Positions 53,078 to 64,000 of a stretch of DNA of 64,000 nucleotides are shown here, piece by piece (the stretch's first letter is position 1; each line of letters begins with the position of its first letter). The notes under the pieces were generated by a model. The model worked only from the letters and a program-made list of their open reading frames with translations, did no database searches and was not told the origin of the DNA. The position numbers and the translations under genes are program-made. This DNA is from Vanessa cardui (lineage: Eukaryota > Arthropoda > Insecta > Lepidoptera > Nymphalidae). Location: assembly GCF_905220365.1 (NCBI RefSeq), contig NC_061123.1:3162001-3226000 (forward strand), read 5' to 3'.

Positions 53078-53255
53078 TTAACCGACTTCAAAAAGAGAAG
53101 GTTCTCAGTTCGATTGTTTGTATGTGTGTATGTTTGTTCGCGATTATCTAGCGTTTGGCTAAAGCTATTTGGATGCGGTTTTCAAAAAAGTGTTTGTTAC
53201 ATTCAGGAGAAGGTTTTAGTGCTTTAATCGACTTGAAAAAAGGAGGTTCCTAGAT
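53078..53255 (+). repeat. Dispersed repeat with ACCGACTTCAAAAA start
   Basis: Begins ACCGACTTCAAAAAGAGAAG, has a GTTTGTATGTGTGTATGTTT stretch and GGATGCGGTTTTCAAAAAAG, and ends ATCGACTTGAAAAAAGGAGG, giving short near-direct repeats at both ends. Recognised as a frequent lepidopteran dispersed type; only one copy here. Confidence 0.55.
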
Positions 53256-53915
53256 TGACCCACAATTTTTACAGTAACGAGATTGCTTCTATATTAATAT
53301 TTTTCATCATTTCATGGCTAACAAAATTTAGTTGTCATGTCAATGCGCGTTCGATGACGGTTGATGCGCGGAATTCAAATTAAAGAAAAATACATTTTTT
53401 TCTTTACATATATATGTCTAAAAGTAAATTTATTTATTTAAACGAAAATAAATATAATAAATAAAATTATACACATTAGAATATAACAAACAATGTGAAA
53501 TATTACAAAGAATAATCTTCATGTTATATAATTTTAAAAACAGTTACAGATGAGTTAGACTTTTATTACAGTTGAGAGTTCGTTAAAAGATTTCAATGAT
53601 AATTACACTGAATACGGGCCGAACCCTGCGGTACATTCGCACCAGTTAGATATAAATAATGTCGATACGATGTCCGGAAGCCTAGATATGATCGACTAGG
53701 TACCTAAGTAAACTTGTTATTAACATGAAGGCCGCCCGTGGCTTTTCAAGTAACATCTAAGTCCGCAGTCCACTTACAACCAGCGGGATGAAACATAGCA
53801 TGACTTGGTAGGAAACCTAATCATATACAATACATAAGAAAGACTTATACCTACACACGAATAAAAATTGCGGTTGCACTGTAATAATATAGATTTTTTT
53901 TGTCAATATTTTACT

Positions 53916-54198
53916 GAGATGGCCCAGTGGTTAGAACGCGCGCATCTTAACCAATGAGTGCGGGTTCAAATGCAGGCAAGCACCACGATATATATGTGCT
54001 TAATTTGTGTATATAATTCATCTCGTGCTCGGCGGTGAAGGAAAACATCTTAAGAAAACCTGTGTCTAATTTCATCGAAATTCTGCCTAATGTGCATTCC
54101 ACCAACCCGCATTGGAACAGCGTGGTGGAATATGTTCCAAACTCCCTCCTTAATGGAAGAGGAGTTATCCCAGCAGTGGGAAATTTACAGGCTGTTAC
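53916..54198 (+). mobile_element. tRNA-derived SINE, family 1, intergenic copy
   Basis: Near-complete copy outside the kinesin gene, from GAGATGGCCCAGTGGTTAGA to AGTGGGAAATTTACAGGCTG. It has small deletions in the centre (around 54055-54062) and near the tail. Confidence 0.9.
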
Positions 54199-57100
54199 TT
54201 ACTTTTATTTAATAATAAAATAACCAACGCTTAAGAACAAAATAGAGATTTACTAAAGAACTATATATAGAGCAGATTTAAAGGGAACTAAGTATGTTTA
54301 TGGCGAGTTCTTGCCGAGCCCCATACATTTTAATCTTTGGCCAAATACGTTTTCGAAACTACCCGAAGACATGCAACCTTGCGCTTACGATACATTAATA
54401 TATATTTACGTTAGCTCTTCGGCATTTTTTATGTTTGATTGAAATATATGTATATTTACTTTATATAAAAAATGCCATTGAAATTAATTAGAAAGTATTG
54501 ACATAGTGTGATTTGATCTACATTAGACAACTGCTCGTAAATTAATGATTTTAGAGCTGATATCTGCTGAATATTAATAACTAGTAAAGCGACTTGGAGA
54601 CGACATCCTAATTTGATGTATGTTACATACCAATTGACAGCTTCACATAAATTTAGCTGCAACCAGTATCAACATACGCGTAAATTACTAACTGTGTATA
54701 GATCAATACTTCGGGTTGAAATCGGAGTGCCCTCAGGAATTAGGCTCGACGACTTACGATCGCAGTCACTAATCCCGATAGGCCAAATTCTCGACGTTTC
54801 TGGCATTGTGATGTATGACTGTATTTACAATATACGATCAATACACGTTGATCTGTATTTTCAAGTGTTTTTGTTGTAGGTTATATAAGTAAAATATGAT
54901 AGTTTCAGTTGAACGAATAAACTCAAATTTAAAAGATAGAAATTATGTAGTATTTTACGTTTTATATTCACATTTATTTGAAAATAATAATAGTGGCAGC
55001 TTCCGAAGCTAATAGCACCTAGGGTACATGACAGGAATTCGCCATTTTGTTATTTACAAGCAACCTAAACAAGCTTTGACCTTTCGATAGTTATTAATTC
55101 ATTAATTCTCGGTCTCATTTAATTATCGTGTTGCTCTAAATATCTATAGTATTTAATTTTATAAGCATAGCATACTAGGGTGAAACAGGCCGGAAAAGAA
55201 AAAGACAAAACATAATATGGCAAAATTATTTATGTTCAGTTATCAGAATGTTTTTCTGATAGGTAATGCGTTATTAATTTCTTAATAAGCAAAATTATCG
55301 AAGTGTTTACATAATATGTAATACCACAAACAATATAAATTCTTTCTTGTGTACCGCTGATGACATTTACAGAATCAATAAGCAAGTGTACCGCTCCTAT
55401 ATTGAATAAACATTTATATTTGACTTTTCTTTACGTTCTACAGCTAAATTATTTGTTTTTAGATATTATTACGGATTTATACATGCCAGTAAGAGTATAA
55501 TTAATTACGGTACAGTAATTGAGTATATGGGTAATGAGTGTAGTGGATTAAGGCACGAACATAGTAATATACTTTAAGGGTAAAACCTTCTCGATTTAGG
55601 GTCATGATGGGTTAGTTAGCAGTTTATTCTTTTTTCATCTTTGTATATGTTTAACTGTCTATATATTTATGCCATACTTACTTGTAAAATTGTTTCATCG
55701 CATACTTGCCTTTTTACAGATGAAGCAGACGTCAATAGAAATATAAATAGTGTGAAATTGCATTATTAAATAAATTATATAATTTTCATATATAAAATAA
55801 TATTATTAATACTTTAAATTAACCTGCTGATAACTTCGTTATGCCAAGGAAGAGAAGAATTATGAATACTTGTTACAAACCCATAAAAACATAGTACCTA
55901 CTTGTGCGATTTGAACCTGCGACAGAGACTTAAAATCCACGTGCTGTTGGTGAGTGAATATTAGAAATACATACATTAATCTTTGATGTCATACCGCAAG
56001 TTACATAAAACCGAAATGCTTTAGACCACATCTTGTAAGGATATATAGTATTAAAAAATAACACTCAATTTTTGTGTGTTTTTTTTCTTAAGTATTAGTA
56101 GTTAACAAATAAACATTACCGAAAATTTTACTCTTCTTTTCCACTATTTTTTTGTATTGTATACATAGTTAGGTTAGGTTAGGTATTAGATTATATTATA
56201 ACAGAAATAACTACATATGTGATTTAAAGTAAACGTGATCGATTATTTTCACGACCTGAAAGTTAAGAAGGTGCCTTGAAATTAGATGATGCTGGCTTAC
56301 AGTGAGCTCAACTCAAAGATTAAAGAATTATCATTGAAGCTGTATACGCGAAACTTCTTGTTTTACTTAAGTTTTGATATATCATCAACTTATGATCTGA
56401 CTTACGTTTACATAATATTATACGATAATATCAATGAAACAACATTGTTTTAAATTAATAAATGATATTGAGTGGGGTCAGCAGAGAGGCCAAATAGTAT
56501 TTGCACTATTTAATGGTACAAATAAAAACATAATTTAATATTAATTTAATTTCGTTCAACATTCTTTATCAATAAGCGTAAATATCAATTTCATTAGGAA
56601 GACTGACTTGAATATTTCCTTTCTTATGGAAAGTGGCCACTCCTTATGCACCGTTAATGCGCCACGAACGATGGGATCTAAGATGTTATATCGATTATAA
56701 CTGTTATTACACTGGCTTACTTATCCTTCAAACATCTGGTACCTAAAAAACGGGAATCTTATCTTGATTAGTGGACGGAAGTGAATAGGAGTTAATTATA
56801 GGAAGAGAAGAATTCTAGAAGAGCTATCTGAAATCATGTCTTTTAGAACAATCCTTTAAGGCTGTTTATAAAAACCACACCAAAATCACAGGAACGAACT
56901 TGGATGATACGGCGATATTTTTATCGCGGTGAGCCGTTAACAATTCGTGTTAAGGCTGAAGAATCTAGACACAATGCAGCTGACCTTAATGCGGAACAGC
57001 CCTGGAAGAGAAATGTAACAGGCGTCATTAAGGCATCAGCAGAATCATGAAATTTAGGCCGCGCAAAACTGTGACATAGATCATGCACTACATTGGAATT

Positions 57101-59561
57101 GTCTGAAACTTATACGGCACCATTTAACTGAAGGCGTTACGTTCTGTACCCACTTTGGTTTTGGCTGTCTCTATCTATCTCTTTCTCTCCGACAAAAGTC
57201 AAAAGCGCTCTCGTATATAGATAATCTACATAATATAAAAGGCCTAATCCATTGGCAAGAATGACTGAATATCACCATCGAAGTTAAAGAAGTATGCGGT
57301 CCTGCATATGGGAAGATGACAGGATACTCATTCAGATGAAATGAATGTCGAGCCATCGAACATTAGAACCCTCTCCGAGGCTGAATCGTGCTGGAATCTA
57401 TCACAATCCATTGGGTTCAGTGAGGCGGTGAGACTATTTGCGAGGACTTTGATCGCCTGACAAAAATATTTGTAAGTTATGTGCTATATTAAGTGAGTCT
57501 ATTTTTTTCAAAATCGGTGATAGATTTTACTGTGTCAATCAATATGTATAATGCTAGAAGCATTAAATAATGAATCAAAATACATGAATCATTTAGAATC
57601 ATCTATTAAACATTACTTTCAGCTTGGCGTGAATGAAAATGATTATATTGGAAATTTCTTTGATCAAAGGACTTATTTTCTAATAGTTATTGACAACTTC
57701 TCGCGCCTCAAAGCGCCTAATATTCTCTTTAATTGACAATAAAAAATGTTCCGTCCTACAAATTATAAATAATATTTCACTCCTAAAGTGAAATGTCATA
57801 CATAATTAATTGTGTCAATATTAAAAAGTTTCACTCATTAATTTATTCTCGTTATTATATTATTGTCAAAATGTCGCTGGTAATATTTCTTGCAATTTTT
57901 GGGACACAAAGAGTTTGTACTTTCATGGGACCCCTATTTTGTAATAGGCAATTTACATGCTCAATGAGCTTGCAGCACATTTTTGAGTGTCAATTTTCGC
58001 ATTTTCATATGATACGAAATGGGGAAACAATATTGTATAAACACTCACTCACACTCAATCACTCCATTTCAATTCATTACACTCTATATATAATCTGTGC
58101 AACCATGACCGCAAAAAATAATTATAGGTATAATAAAGATTTTAAATTCCATAGAAAGAAATAAACCCCAGGGGACAGTAGATAGCATCTTCCATGCTAA
58201 CATCTCTCGGGTCCAAAAGCTTTTATGCTAATTATATTATTAAAAATTATAACATAGTTTTAATATGTATCCATAAATTTTCTCATATTCACCATCTTAT
58301 CTTACCAATTAAAAGTCAGGTTGACAAATGTATTGTTCAAATCAAAGAAAATAGATTTAAGGGTACTAAAAGAGATTTATAGACATATTCATAATTATAT
58401 TTTAAGACAAGTTCGCGGCGAATTCAATCGCGTCTATTAACGACTTGATCTGCGTATCGTACCGTTTCGACCATTAACATAAAATAACCGTGTTAAAGCG
58501 ATAAAGATGTCCTTAACGAGTGAAAGATCTACATAATTATAACAAGAATAGGTGAATTTGTTTGGGTGTGATAAAGCCACGATCGGCCGTAACGGATTTA
58601 ACCTCAACATGCGCAGACGGGTCAAAAGACTTATAAACAACAATCTTATTATGCTTAGATCCAGCTCGGCGTCGGTTTGATGTTATAATTCTGGCAATAT
58701 ACGAATGAAAAACTGTATAATTAAGATTTCCATATATTTTATTTTTTTTGAAATTGGAAAGTCCGAATTTGTTTAATATTTTGCGGCGCTACAGTATCAA
58801 AGTACAAGTTTTATAGTTTCCCGTTTTAAATTTATCACTTAAATTAAATGATATCTTGTCGTAAAATACGAATACACTTTATTAAAACTATTAATGCAAC
58901 GTAACATTTTTATTGCCTCTCATTATAGAGGTTTGTATATAAATGAAAAATAGTATTATAAATTGTTGAAGTGCTGTCTAAACGAGTAAAATTTACTTTG
59001 CGGTGAGTTCAGAAAGTATTGTACTGGCTTGGCATTGTGAAACACGTCTGCGGGCGTGTTTGTTCGCTGCTCGGCGCTCGTGCGCGCCTCCATTATACTC
59101 TTAATACATATTGCACGGTTCTTACCACTTAGGAAGCTGCATTATTTCCTGGTAGAGGATATGTCGAAATGCTGTATTTGTTTCCAACTTTTAACTGAAT
59201 AAGCGACAGCTAATTAGGAACAAGCTTATAAGGAAGACATCTTTTGTTCGAGTTATATATGTTAGTTCAACTGTTATAAAGATAATTTAAAGTTACTGGT
59301 GACCTACGTAGTTGTTATATACTCTAAAAAAAGTTTACGACTTATAAAATAACTAGTGCATTTGTACAAACGGGTACACAGATCCAAGTATTAGTAATTT
59401 TTAGAGATAATTAAATAACTGTCATTGCTGTCGCTGTTCTTTTTCTCGACATTTACTCATAAAATAGCATTTATTTTGTTATACCACGAGTAATAAAAAT
59501 AATGCATTGGCATACAATCTCCGAATTATATAGGGATAAATATAAAACGTAATAAACATAA

Positions 59562-59776
59562 ATGAGACAACATCACATACATTACTCTGATCCCAATTTT
59601 AGTAGCTAAAGCACTTGTGCTATGGAAAATCAGAAGTAACAACGGTACCACAAACAACCAGACCCAAGACAACATAGAAAACTACTATCTACATCGACTC
59701 GGCCGGGAATCGAACACGGGACCTCGGAGTGGCGTACCCATGAAAACCGGTGTACTAACCATTCGACCACGGATGC
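59562..59776 (-). mobile_element. tRNA-derived SINE, family 3
   Basis: Minus strand starts GCATCCGTGGTCGAATGGTT (A box), then CCGTGTTCGATTCCCGGCCG (B box), and a non-tRNA tail running to ATGTATGTGATGTTGTCTCA. Cloverleaf pairing is not kept beyond the boxes, so it is a SINE and not a working tRNA gene. Confidence 0.85.
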
Positions 59777-59824
59777 ATTTTCTCTTAAAGTAATGCTTTT
59801 GAGTCACTTTCTATAGAGCTTATT

Positions 59825-60119
59825 CAGGGCCGTATTTCGGGGAAGGCAACCGGGGCAACTGCCCTGGGGCCTCCACATTAGTGGGGGCCACAGTTTTCAG
59901 CAAGTTAACAAATACCGAGATATAGTCAAATTATAATAATGTTATAATTTAATATTTTAAAAGTTACCGATACAAGTAAATAGATAATTGCTTACTGATT
60001 GAAATAAAAAAGTAATTAATTCATGATAATATAATTATTAGGTTGTTCACGCTTCTGTTTGTCTAGGGCCCCCACTGCTTTGTGGCCCGGGGGCCTCCAG
60101 ACCTTTAAATCCGACTTTG
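59825..60119 (+). mobile_element. hAT-type MITE, 295 bp, with 8 bp target duplication
   Basis: The element starts CAGGGCCGTATTTCGGGG and ends CCTTTAAATCCGACTTTG, whose complement (CAAAGTCGGATTTAAAGG) forms an imperfect terminal inverted repeat with the CA start typical of hAT ends. AGCTTATT is present exactly on both sides (59817-59824 and 60120-60127), the 8 bp length expected for hAT. The centre is AT-rich and non-coding. GC-rich subterminal inverted segments (GTGGGGGCC and GGCCCCCAC types) flank it. Confidence 0.85.
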
Positions 60120-63100
60120 AGCTTATTTGAATAAAGTATATTTAGAATTTGATATCGAATTACGTTAACCAGACAAGATAGCCCGACGTCTTGTATGAGA
60201 GCTTTGAAGCAGGATTATATCCCAAATATGAACTAGTAGATATTAATCAAGATCTCGCTGATTATACGATGATGTAGCCGACGGATACCGTTATCCTCAT
60301 ATAAAATTTGCATCAACAAGTGCGAGGTATTAGTAACGTTAAAATCAGGTTTCGAGATATACGCTTCCATATTTAATACAGACGAGTTGAATTCAAATCG
60401 TATCGCGTTTTATTTTACACGCGAACATTTACAAGTTACGAATGAGTCCTGCCCTATTTCCGATGTTGAGAATGCAAATTGCTTTTATTGAGATAAAATT
60501 TCGAAGCATTATAATCACTCCAGTTATTTTATTATAAATTGAGATTTAGTTTTTTTTAATATTTAGATATAAAATATTTGTAGTATAATGCAAATAATTA
60601 TAAAAAGAATTAGGCAGGGTATTGGGTACGTAGTAAACGTGTAAAATATCACAAATAGTCTATTTTGTAAAATTACTGGTCATTCATTAAGTACTCACAA
60701 AGAGTAATTTAAAATGGAAAATATATTCCAAGTGAAACAAAGTACATAATTATCTCGATATTAATTTTCAAATAAATATTCTAATAGATTTATTGTTCAA
60801 TCGAGTATCACAGAGAGATATAATTATTTTAAATAATAATATTGATTAAGAAGTTTTATTGATTAAGCTCCCTCAAATGCCTCATTTAACAAAATACACT
60901 ATTTCAAATATATCCACTACGTACAAACATGTATAGGTACATAGTATTAATAAAAAAAGAAATACAATTAAATGAAACTGGTTCTACTTTTTATTTATGA
61001 ATAAGGATTATTTATTCTGAGTAAGTTAAGATACTCTGTACGTATCTTAACATAATATTTAACGTGTAGGTTTGTGAAGGAGCTAATAGGGTCATGTGAG
61101 GGTTAGTTAAATAATAGGACGCATTGTTTCCCGCGAGGCCGTTCGCCTCGACATGCGTTGGCGCACGCCGTGTGACTGTCGCTCCGCCACACTTGGCAAC
61201 TTAACTTACATTTATAACAATAACTTTTAGATTTCTTCGGATTTATAACGAACCTTTTCATTCAATGTATATGAAATTAATAATAAGAAATGTGTCAAGA
61301 ATATATTCAATTGCAACTTTTATTGAATTATTGTACATCGTAAAGTTTTTATTTATCATTTTTGACTAAAAATGGCTGACAAAAAACGAATATTGTATTA
61401 TTATACAAAATATCCAATAACCTATATAAAAATGCTTTTTGCTCTATTGATATTTTTAGTTAACTGGAAAACCACTTTAATTAAGTAACAGTCGAATAAT
61501 ATTGCGATAATTATATTAAAAAAATATACCACCAACAAAATTAACAGCATAGTATAACAAAGATAAAAATACAATTATAAACATAAACCAAACCTGACCT
61601 GTCTGAACTAGGGACTAATATAGGATTAAACTCACGAGGGCAATCGTAAAATTCGATGTACTGAAAGTTTTAAGTATACTTTAATTACTTTATCTGTAAC
61701 TGTATGTTTTATATAACATACGACATTGTAAAAAGTTAAAACTTTTTAATACGGGAATGAAAAGTGTGATTCACACCTGTGGGACAATTCTAATAGTTTA
61801 AAACGGTAACAATACGTTTCCATTTCTATTCCGATTCTTCGATCGATCTCCAACTTGATCGTTTTATTGTAGAATATCAAAATAGTTAAATCGATTTCGA
61901 CAAAGTGACAATTTGTTTTGAGATTTGTCCACTGGTAGATATTCACGGGCGTGTAAAATATTGATGATAAATAATATTATACAAAGATATTATTGTGAAT
62001 ATACATTAAAAAAAAAAAAAAAGCTACGTACATGTTTTACTCAAAAAGAAACTATATTTACGAAAGCGAAATACAACTGATCGATGAATCACGACATCTA
62101 GTACACCTATAGACTTGAAATTTGGCAGGTTCCTTATAATGCGCAGACATCCGCTAAGAACGGATTTTACGATACTCCACCTACCACTCCTAAAGGGGTT
62201 AAATGGGGGTTTCAAGTTTGTATTTATAAATTACACGTAATTAAAGCCGCAGGTTCAGCTAGGGTTGTATTTAAATACTATAATAGGTAATTGTTGTATT
62301 AAAATAGTAGGTAGGTATTATAGATTATTAGGTATATTGTAGAATACAAAACTTGGATACATAAAACGAGTAAAGTAATGGTTGTAACGCTTAATAACTA
62401 CGTGAAAGGCTTACGTTTATATTCTGTTTATCGCAATTAAATTTACATACACGTTGAAGATTTATTTATGAGTCTTTAATGTCTAAAGCTCTTGATACAA
62501 ATTTAATGCACATCCCTCGCCATTCGTGGGAAGCCGTGGAAAAACTTAATTACATAAAGTTTATTTTTAGCAAACTATTCAAATGAAAATACAATACAGT
62601 CTGCGATTTGAATATTAACTAAAACTCTATTATCTCTTTGTGTAAGCGTTAAAAAGACTCCCGTATCAACTCGCCGAGACATGTGAACAGGTACGATTCC
62701 TTCTCTTTCCGGTTTTCATTATAAAATCAGCCGCACCGGAGTTGCACCGTCTAAGGCAGCGATATTTACACGCATAATTATAGTCTGTCAAAACTCGTGC
62801 ACTCGCCGCGCCTAGCCCTTATTACGAGGACATAGACACCATATTTAAATAACTTTCATTAACAGGTACACAGATGAACATATCTTTTCAAAATTCATTG
62901 AGACTAAGATTAAAAGAAGCGTTTTTTGATGCTCGGTTGAAAGTAATGAATGAATCTTACTAAGGGCTTTTACGAAGCGACCAAAGAAATTCGAGATGAT
63001 GTCATCACTGTGTTTTACGTAGAGAAATTTAAGTGTTTTTATAATTGAAGAAAAAAAAATTGAAAAGAAATTTAAATTATTCCTTACTAAGTCTTACCGA

Positions 63101-63149
63101 ACACAGTTTCTAATCCATAAGCAAACAAATATATCGTAGCTGTAAAGGT

Positions 63150-63480
63150 TTATAAGGACGGGGTGCGCGGGCGTAGTGGACGCGGAGAGGGGGTGCGTTG
63201 ACCTCGCGTCGGGTTTACGAGTGCATTTGCACAGTGACACCCCCCCGCTACCCGCGCCCACTCCGCCCTCGTCGCAGACGTGCGTGCACGCAGCGCGCCG
63301 ATTCTCGAAATCGCAAAAACCGACCAATTATGATTGATACCACTAGCCGACGACCGACAGTACGGAGAAAAAGTTAAAAATTCGCCAACCGAAATGGATT
63401 GATGTTGACTCGATTCATCGCGATACAAGAAGTGCGCGCTCGCTGTAAAAACCTTTGATTTACGACGGGACGACGCGCTC
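63150..63480. promoter_or_regulatory. CpG-rich patch, possible promoter or first exon of the next gene
   Basis: A sharp GC- and CpG-rich stretch (GGGGTGCGCGGGCGTAGTGG, CGCTACCCGCGCCCACTCCG, ACGCAGCGCGCCG) in AT-rich surroundings. No convincing coding frame or start is visible on either strand. In AT-rich insect DNA such patches usually mark exons or promoters; direction is not known. Confidence 0.35.
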
Positions 63481-64000
63481 GTATTTACGCGTATATGGCA
63501 CAGGGCTTGTTCGCAATCTCATAATAACCGTAATCAATCTATTACTGTTGCCTCGACGAAAGTGTCTCTATTTAACTGTCGGCGGTCACCTGGACATTTT
63601 TCTCGTGTTTGCAACGATATGTTTACAAAAACATCTCAATGATAGACTTGTCACATGTCCTCTACTCGGGAATGCTGTTCAATGTCATAATTGCTCCTTA
63701 TCATTATTAGTGGAAAAAGTGCAAGATTACTTTTATTAAAAGACAAATTATGTTGAAGTGTTGCTATTCCAATGACTTAAATTATAATCGTTAATTAAAG
63801 TATCATTATAAAATTACGACTTTAAAAATAAGAAGAGTACACTAAAAGTAAAAAATAAAAAGGTATTCTAAAAGTTGTCTAAAGTCAGTGCTAAGCTCCA
63901 AAGAACGTGCTACTAGGTTGGCCATTATCAAGCAATTTAATTTATTATGGAAAATAATTATAATTATAAGCTACAAATTATGTTTAATAGTAACCATGAC

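Larger units (their letters stand above)
51232..63149. other. Intergenic region between KIF21 and a possible next gene
   Basis: AT-rich DNA with the SINE, MITE and dispersed repeats listed separately, and no host exon I can support. Unassigned GC-richer stretches are at 51240-51390, 54640-54830, 56770-57470, 58390-58670, 59020-59100 and 61120-61200. The 57540-58170 stretch has short AT-rich open frames without recognisable content. Confidence 0.7.

Noticed and set aside
56169..56183. Three TTAGG units, the insect telomere repeat
   Set aside because: Only three units in AT-rich DNA; easily chance and not an interstitial telomere.
57793..58164. 123-codon plus-strand frame with a hydrophobic start (MSLVIFLAIFG inside)
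   Set aside because: AT-rich, no recognisable domain, no splice context, composition like the flanking DNA.
63455..63739. 94-codon plus-strand frame next to the CpG-rich patch
   Set aside because: No family resemblance, and it crosses from GC-rich to AT-rich DNA; the frame is probably accidental.

Overview
The window looks like an AT-rich insect nuclear chromosome segment, most probably from a butterfly or moth. The support is spliceosomal introns, many tRNA-derived SINEs whose sequence I recognise as a lepidopteran type, RTE and CR1/Jockey-type LINE remains, and a hAT-type MITE. No bacterial, organellar or viral gene was seen.

One host protein gene dominates. It is a KIF21-type (kinesin-4 family) kinesin on the minus strand, whose start codon is at 49346 and which runs off the left edge at base 1. 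I assembled 18 coding exons by hand (3,020 coding bases, about 1,006 residues). Every junction keeps the reading frame and has GT/AG borders. The order is: N-terminus (49309-49346), first half of the motor (30505-30733), P-loop to switch II (8216-6886), end of motor and neck (6812-6610), and then a compact 6.5 kb block encoding the coiled-coil stalk and the regulatory coiled coil (6532-555). The start of the following tail exon is cut by the window edge. The WD40 repeats expected at the C-terminus must lie beyond base 1. The first two introns are very large (about 18.6 and 22.3 kb), and the second interrupts the ATP-binding P-loop.

The introns carry most of the mobile DNA. There is a 5'-truncated but otherwise open non-LTR retrotransposon ORF (40979-43516), and an RTE fragment with target-site duplications (23266-23477). 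At least seven copies of one tRNA-derived SINE are clear, with several decayed ones. A second short interspersed family occurs about six times. In the stalk block, three antisense insertions end within about 30 bases of a splice donor, and one places its poly(A) tract at the donor itself.

Upstream of the kinesin (about 50.1-63.1 kb) I see no convincing host gene. This stretch holds a LINE C-terminal fragment with its 3'UTR (50887-51231), more SINEs, a second SINE family (59562-59776), and a hAT-type MITE with an exact 8 bp duplication (59825-60119). A CpG-rich patch at 63150-63480 may be the promoter or first exon of the next gene. I found no clearly new biological system. The observations most worth a second look are the insertions at splice donors, the direct-repeat LINE tails, the split P-loop and the GC-rich islands inside the introns.
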